Shown piece after piece: positions 60,301-64,000 of a stretch of 64,000 bases of DNA. Each line of letters begins with the position of its first letter. Position 1 is the stretch's first letter. The notes below the pieces were generated by a model that worked only from the letters and a program-made list of their open reading frames with translations, did no database searches and was not told where the DNA came from. A program made the position numbers and the translations under genes. Source of the stretch: Streptomyces mirabilis (GTDB lineage Bacteria; Actinomycetota; Actinomycetes; Streptomycetales; Streptomycetaceae); NCBI RefSeq assembly GCF_039503195.1, contig NZ_JBCJKP010000001.1, forward strand, positions 7,564,001 through 7,628,000, in the 5' to 3' direction.

Positions 60301-63300
60301 GCTGGTCGCCCGAGCGCGTCCTCGAACTCGGCGTCGGCACCGGACTCCTGCTCGCGCACATCGCCGGCCGGGTGGAGGAGTACTGGGCCACCGACTTCTC
60401 CCAGGCCGTGATCGACCGGCTCAGTGACCAGGTGACCCGGGCCGGCCTGGCCGACCGGGTCCGGCTGCGCCGCCAGGCCGCCGACGACCTCACCGGACTG
60501 CCCCGGGGCACATTCGACACCGTGGTGCTCAACTCGGTCGTGCAGTACTTCCCCGACGAGCGCTACCTCGCCCGGGTCCTGGACGGCGCCTGGGAACTGC
60601 TCGCGCCGGGCGGCCGGATCGTCCTCGGCGACATCCGGCGGGCGTCCTCCCTGCGCACGCTCCAGACGGGCGTCCAGCGGACGAAGCACCCCGATGCGGC
60701 ACCGGCCGTACTGCGCACCACGGTCGACCAGGCCGTCCTGCTGGAGAAGGAACTGGTGGTCGACCCCGAGTCGTTCCTGCGCTGGGCGGACCGGGCCGGG
60801 GCGGCCGGTGCCGACATCCGCGCCAAGAACGGCACCCACCACAACGAGCTGACCCGGCACCGCTACGAGGTCGTGCTGCACAAGCCGGGCACGGCACCGG
60901 CGGACGCCCCGCGACGGCTCGACGTCGTCCCCACCCTGACCTGGGAGGGCGACCTCGGCCGGCTCGCCGACCGGTTACGTGACCGGTCCGAGCCGGCGGT
61001 GCGGATCACCGGAATCCCGAACGCCCGCCTCACCGAGGAGGCCGCGGCGGCCCGCGCCCTCGGCCTCGACGACTCCGCGGCGCCCGAACTGCCCCCGCTC
61101 GACCCCGCCGAGATCCGGGCCTGGGCCGCCCGGCACGGCTGGGACGCGGTGCCGACCTGGTCGGCCGACGCGGTCGACCTGCTCGACGTGATCGTGCTGT
61201 GCGACGGCCCGGCCGCCGGCACCACCCTCACCGGCACATACCTGCCGGTAACCGACGGACGCACCCCGGCGAACGACCCCGCGGCCGCCGCCGCCGTCAC
61301 GGCGCTGCTGCCCGCCCTGCGCGGCCATCTGCGGGAGACCTTGCCCGAGTACATGGTCCCGGCCGCCATCGTGCCCATCGCCGCCGTGCCGCTGACCGAC
61401 AACGGCAAGCCCGACCGGCGCGCCCTGCCCGTGCCCGACTACGTGGTCGGCGGCGGCCGGGCTCCCTCCACCCCGGAGGAGGAGTCGCTGTGCGCGCTGT
61501 TCGCCGCGGTACTCGGACTCGACCAGGTCGGCGTGGACGACAACTTCTTCACCGTCGGCGGCCACTCGCTCCTGGCCACCCGGCTGGTCAGCCGTATCCG
61601 TGCCGAGCACGGTGTGGAGATCCCCATCCGGGTCGTCTTCCAGTCGCCCACCGTCGCCGAACTGGCGGCCCACCTGAACACCCTGAGCAACGTCCGCCCG
61701 CCGCTCCGTCCCCAGGTCCGGCCCGAACGGCTGCCGCTGTCGTACGCCCAGCAGCGGCTGTGGTTCATCCACCGCTTCGAGGGACCCTCGGCGACCTACA
61801 ACGTCACGCTGGCTCTGCGCATGCGCGGCGAACTCGACGCGGCGGCCCTGCGCCGCGCCGTGCACGACGTCGTCGTGCGGCACGAATCGCTGCGCACCGT
61901 CTTCGGCGAGGCGGACGGACAGCCGTACCAGCGCATCCTGGAACCGGCCGTGGTCGAGGTCCCGTGGGAGGAGCGCGAGATCACCGAGGCCGAGCTGCCC
62001 GGCGCCCTGCGGGCGGCGGCGCGCCGTCCGTTCGACCTGGCGGCCGAGACCCCCATCCGCTCCTGGCTGCTGCGGACCGGCGAGCGCGAGGCGGTGTTCC
62101 TGATCGGCGCACACCACATCGCCGCCGACGGCTGGTCCGCCCTCCCGCTGGCCCAGGACCTCACCACCGCGTACGAGGCCCGCCGCGCAGGCCGGGTGCC
62201 CCAGTGGGAACCGCTTCCCGTGCAGTACGCCGACTACACCCTCTGGCAGCGGGAACTGCTGGGCGACACCGACACCCCGGGCAGCCTCTACCGGCGGCAG
62301 CTGGACTACTGGACCACCCAGCTGGCCGGCCTGCCCGAGACCGTCTCGCCGCCCGCCGACCGGCCCCGGCCCGCCGCGGCGTCGTACGCCGGCGACCTGG
62401 TGCCGCTCGCACTCGACCCGCAGCTCACCGACGGCGTGCGCAGGCTGGCCCGGGAGACCGGTGCCACGGTGTCGATGGTGCTCCAGGCGGCCCTTGCCGC
62501 GCTGCTCACCAGGCTCGGCGCGGGCACGGACGTGTCGATCGGCTCGCCCATCGCCGGACGCACCGACGAAGCGCTCAACCGGTTGGTCGGCTTCTTCGTC
62601 AACACGTGGGTGTTGCGCGCGGACACCTCGGGCGACCCCTCCTTCGCCGAGCTCGTCGGCCGGGTCCGCGAGAGCAGCCTCGCCGCCTACGACCACCAGG
62701 ACATCCCCTTCGAGCACCTGGTCGAGAAGCTCAACCCGGTCCGCTCGCCCGCCCACCACCCGCTGTTCCAGGTGTGCCTGGCGCTCCAGAACAACGCGCG
62801 GCCGGAGTTCCACCTGGCGGGCCTGACCGTGACCGAGGAGCCGTTCTCCCCGGGCACCTCCCGCTTCGACCTGTTCATCAGCGTCACCGAACAGGACGAG
62901 GACGGCGCGCCGGCCCGTATCGGGGGCTTCGCGGAGTACGCCACCGAGCTGTTCGACGCCGGGACGGTCAGCACGCTGCTCGACCGCTGGCTGCACTTCC
63001 TGCGCCAGGTGGTCGCCGCGCCGGAGACGCCCATCGGATCCGTCGGCGTCCTGGCCGAGCACGAGCGCGCCGCGCTCAGCGGCTGGGGCGGCGGAGGCCG
63101 GGACGCCCGGTTCGACGCCGGCACCCTTCCCGAGCGGTTCGCCGCCACGGCCGCGGCGACCCCGGACGCGACCGCGCTGGTCTCCGCGGACGGCACACTC
63201 GCCTGGACCTACGCCGAACTGGACCGCTGGGCCAACCGCCTCGCCCACCACTTCCGGGCCCGCGGCGCCCGCCCGGACAGCCGCGTCGCGCTCGTGCTGG

Positions 63301-64000
63301 AACGCTCGCCGCTGCTGGTCGCCGCCGTCCTCGGCGTCCTCAAGACCGGCGCCGCCTACGTGCCGGTCGACCCCACCTACCCGCCCGAGCGCATCGACTA
63401 CCTGCTCGCGGACCTCGCCCCGGCGGTCACCGTGTACGAGGACCTCGCCGAGGAGGATCTCGACGGGCTGCCCGACTCGCCGCCCGAGACGGAGGGCGTC
63501 GGCGAGTCCGCTGTCGCCTACGTGATGTACACCTCGGGTTCCACCGGACGACCCAAGGGCGTGGAGGTGACCCACCGGAACGTCGTCGACCTCGCGCTCG
63601 ACGGCTGCTTCGGCACCGGCGCCCACCACCGCGTCCTCCTCCACTCGCCGCACACCTTCGACGCGTCGACGTACGAGATGTGGGTGCCGCTGCTCGGCGG
63701 CGGCACGGCCGTGGTGGCTCGCGCCGGCCGGCCGGACACCGCGGAACTCGCCCGGGTGATCACCGAGCGGGAGGTGACGGGGCTGTGGCTGACCGCCGGA
63801 CTGTTCGCCGTGATGGCCGAACAGCACGCCGAGTGCTTCGGCGCCGTCCAGGAGGTGTGGGCGGGCGGCGACGTCCTCTCGCCGACCGCCGTCCGCGCGG
63901 TGCTCGACGCCTGTCCCGGCGTCATCGTGGTCAACGGCTACGGCCCGACCGAGACCACCACGTTCGCCTCCCGGCACCGGGTGGCCTCTGCCGCGGAGTG
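57333..64000 (+). CDS. NRPS2 (partial): C-A[N-MT]-T-C-A(Val-like)...
   Basis: Open from an ATG at 57333 (AGGAAAG upstream, eight bases after NRPS1) to the window end, 2222 codons and still running. C3 has HHIAGDG at 130. A3 (TSGSTGKPKG near 620) has pocket D-L-F-D-F-S-L-V-W, partly like Cys codes, with the Cys-type blocks FLSGDYTPLSLPDE and SLGGATEATVWSN. A methyltransferase (about 935-1230; LELGVGTGLLLAHI) is inserted before the A10 motif NGKPDRR (1357), the usual N-methylation layout. T3 has Ser1412. C4 has HHIAADG at 1594. A4 (TSGSTG at 2067) reads D-A-Y-W-W-G-G-T-F, Val-like. A second methyltransferase and a thioesterase are expected beyond 64000. Confidence 0.92.
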   Translation, partial: MTPLSYAQRRMWFINRFEGPSSTYNIPLLLRCHGPLDTVALRAAFRDVMIRHEVLRTVFAETDGQPYQRVLDPDEIELPWQDWGRVAPGRIPGVVGSVSGSWIDLSTDVPLRGCVLQSGDEEFLVVLVIHHIAGDGGSLAPLARDVSTAYRARVTGTAPDWSELPVQYSDYALWQHEMLGDEKDPDSVVTVQSAYWREELAGVSKPLPLPLDRPRPEVASFRGGSVPVGLPAELRAGVDKLAQTHGVTTSIVLQAALVTLLHRLGGGKDVTVGSPIAGRTEEALNELVGFFVNTWTLRVQVAADQPFERVLEQVRKKALAAYDHQDVPFERLVELLRPERSTAHHPLFQVVLAWQNNTPPHLDLPGLTVTMEPLPTGSAKFDLFFNLAPDESTGSVVGEIEYATDLFDRSTVEEIAARFVAVVEEVVADPRTPVGAAGEAGPGRSGGTLDAAERRKILVEWNDTARPVHCPGPVHLLFEEQAARRPDATALRWTGGTMTYGELNRWANRVAWDLKERGVGPETVVGVGVPRGPVMIAAVLGVLKAGGAYLPLEPALPADRVAGMLADAGCSLVLSTPDTERWALPDGVRLVELTAARSPGPDHDPEPAAGPDNTAYIIFTSGSTGKPKGVAVTHRPVHNLLDWCYRTFAFGPDDVALCVTSLGFDLSVFDVFGLLGCGGGVYIADAVQQRDPQLLLDVLLTEPITFWDSVPTTLNQVASLLTEDGGYEGTDDLRLVFLSGDYTPLSLPDEVRRVFTGAEIVSLGGATEATVWSNYFRVREIDPAWRSIPYGRPIDNARYYVLDENMEPCPVGVEGDLYIGGDCLCVGYVNRPELTAERFVRDPFSAREGDRLYRTGDRASFFPDGNICFLGRADNQVKLRGFRVEPGEIEHTLVRHPAVRQAIVTAREDRPGDLRLVAYVVPDTGALRPDGDADAQVGEWQEVYDQAYSHDNGHGFGEDFTGWNSSFTGEPIPLDEMRDWRDAAVERVLCWSPERVLELGVGTGLLLAHIAGRVEEYWATDFSQAVIDRLSDQVTRAGLADRVRLRRQAADDLTGLPRGTFDTVVLNSVVQYFPDERYLARVLDGAWELLAPGGRIVLGDIRRASSLRTLQTGVQRTKHPDAAPAVLRTTVDQAVLLEKELVVDPESFLRWADRAGAAGADIRAKNGTHHNELTRHRYEVVLHKPGTAPADAPRRLDVVPTLTWEGDLGRLADRLRDRSEPAVRITGIPNARLTEEAAAARALGLDDSAAPELPPLDPAEIRAWAARHGWDAVPTWSADAVDLLDVIVLCDGPAAGTTLTGTYLPVTDGRTPANDPAAAAAVTALLPALRGHLRETLPEYMVPAAIVPIAAVPLTDNGKPDRRALPVPDYVVGGGRAPSTPEEESLCALFAAVLGLDQVGVDDNFFTVGGHSLLATRLVSRIRAEHGVEIPIRVVFQSPTVAELAAHLNTLSNVRPPLRPQVRPERLPLSYAQQRLWFIHRFEGPSATYNVTLALRMRGELDAAALRRAVHDVVVRHESLRTVFGEADGQPYQRILEPAVVEVPWEEREITEAELPGALRAAARRPFDLAAETPIRSWLLRTGEREAVFLIGAHHIAADGWSALPLAQDLTTAYEARRAGRVPQWEPLPVQYADYTLWQRELLGDTDTPGSLYRRQLDYWTTQLAGLPETVSPPADRPRPAAASYAGDLVPLALDPQLTDGVRRLARETGATVSMVLQAALAALLTRLGAGTDVSIGSPIAGRTDEALNRLVGFFVNTWVLRADTSGDPSFAELVGRVRESSLAAYDHQDIPFEHLVEKLNPVRSPAHHPLFQVCLALQNNARPEFHLAGLTVTEEPFSPGTSRFDLFISVTEQDEDGAPARIGGFAEYATELFDAGTVSTLLDRWLHFLRQVVAAPETPIGSVGVLAEHERAALSGWGGGGRDARFDAGTLPERFAATAAATPDATALVSADGTLAWTYAELDRWANRLAHHFRARGARPDSRVALVLERSPLLVAAVLGVLKTGAAYVPVDPTYPPERIDYLLADLAPAVTVYEDLAEEDLDGLPDSPPETEGVGESAVAYVMYTSGSTGRPKGVEVTHRNVVDLALDGCFGTGAHHRVLLHSPHTFDASTYEMWVPLLGGGTAVVARAGRPDTAELARVITEREVTGLWLTAGLFAVMAEQHAECFGAVQEVWAGGDVLSPTAVRAVLDACPGVIVVNGYGPTETTTFASRHRVASAAE

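Larger units (their letters stand above)
43761..64000. other. Left part of an NRPS cluster, quinomycin-type by architecture
   Basis: Contiguous biosynthetic block: aryl-acid ligase (minus), then thioesterase, dehydrogenase, flavin monooxygenase, ABM protein and two multimodular NRPS genes (plus). The left boundary is sharp, at the convergent end with the core RNA methyltransferase. The right boundary is outside the window. No regulator, transporter or resistance gene of the cluster is seen in this part. Confidence 0.85.

Noticed and set aside
56595..60881. Very long minus-strand open frame (over 1400 codons) opposite the NRPS genes
   Set aside because: It spans two NRPS genes antisense, has Arg/Gly/Val/Asp shadow composition and no ribosome binding site; it is a product of high GC at third codon positions.
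43761..64000. Catecholate siderophore cluster (EntE-like ligase plus EntF-like module)
   Set aside because: No isochorismate genes are seen; the ligase pocket lacks the DHB-type HN, and the cluster has an epimerisation domain, N-methyltransferase and kynurenine-type monooxygenase that siderophore lines of this type do not use. Still possible if the right side shows otherwise.
1..64000. tRNA, rRNA, insertion sequences, phage or integrase genes
   Set aside because: None recognised by eye on either strand; absence was not tested with a covariance or profile search.

Overview
The window is high-GC actinomycete DNA, almost certainly Streptomyces. Genes have strongly GC-biased third codon positions and frequent GTG/TTG starts. 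The window carries genus-typical genes: sepH, the CutRS two-component system, topoisomerase IV parC, an actinobacterial ferrochelatase with candidate Fe-S cysteines, DUF3071/3093/3159/3710/4193/5998 proteins, and a c-di-AMP riboswitch upstream of a cell-wall hydrolase. No rRNA, tRNA, insertion sequence, phage or CRISPR array was found.

Positions 1-43642 are conserved chromosomal core. In order: a zinc/cobalt-type G3E GTPase with tandem repeats at both ends, parC, two M16 peptidase subunits, riboswitch plus M23 peptidase, a GntR regulator, HPr, a Pat-type protein acetyltransferase, a DUF5998 protein, a phosphodiesterase/phosphatase, thymidine kinase, a VOC protein, a rhodanese, sepH, a Ser/Thr/Pro-tailed membrane protein, a sugar-lactone oxidase with an MFS transporter, hemH and an inositol monophosphatase, cutRS, DUF4193, dut and neighbours, a secreted alginate-lyase-like protein, an orphan degenerate ABC ATPase, and a potassium block. 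That block holds kdpDE without kdpFABC, two TrkA/RCK proteins, a 31-residue membrane microprotein and a KimA-type transporter. A 23S-rRNA/tRNA-type uracil methyltransferase ends the core.

From 43761 to the right edge lies the left part of a nonribosomal peptide cluster. A stand-alone aryl-acid AMP ligase (minus strand) diverges from a plus-strand series: type II thioesterase (frameshifted here), isopropylmalate-dehydrogenase-like enzyme, kynurenine-3-monooxygenase-like flavoprotein, small ABM-fold protein, NRPS1 (C-A-T-E-C-A-T) and NRPS2 (C-A[N-MT]-T-C-A..., cut by the window end). My hand reading of the adenylation pockets is Ser (epimerised to D-Ser), a small residue (Gly/Ala), a Cys-like residue with N-methylation, then Val. 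With an aryl acid cap and kynurenine-type chemistry, this is the layout of the quinomycin bis-intercalator family (echinomycin, triostin, SW-163, thiocoraline). The product assignment is inference. Tryptophan dioxygenase, P450, MbtH-like, resistance and thioesterase parts would have to lie beyond 64000.

Two genes, cutS and the thioesterase, are broken in the same way: a G run is one base short (5 instead of 6), which suggests either a systematic consensus error or parallel slippage. Several plus-strand genes also end in short tandem duplications around the stop codon.
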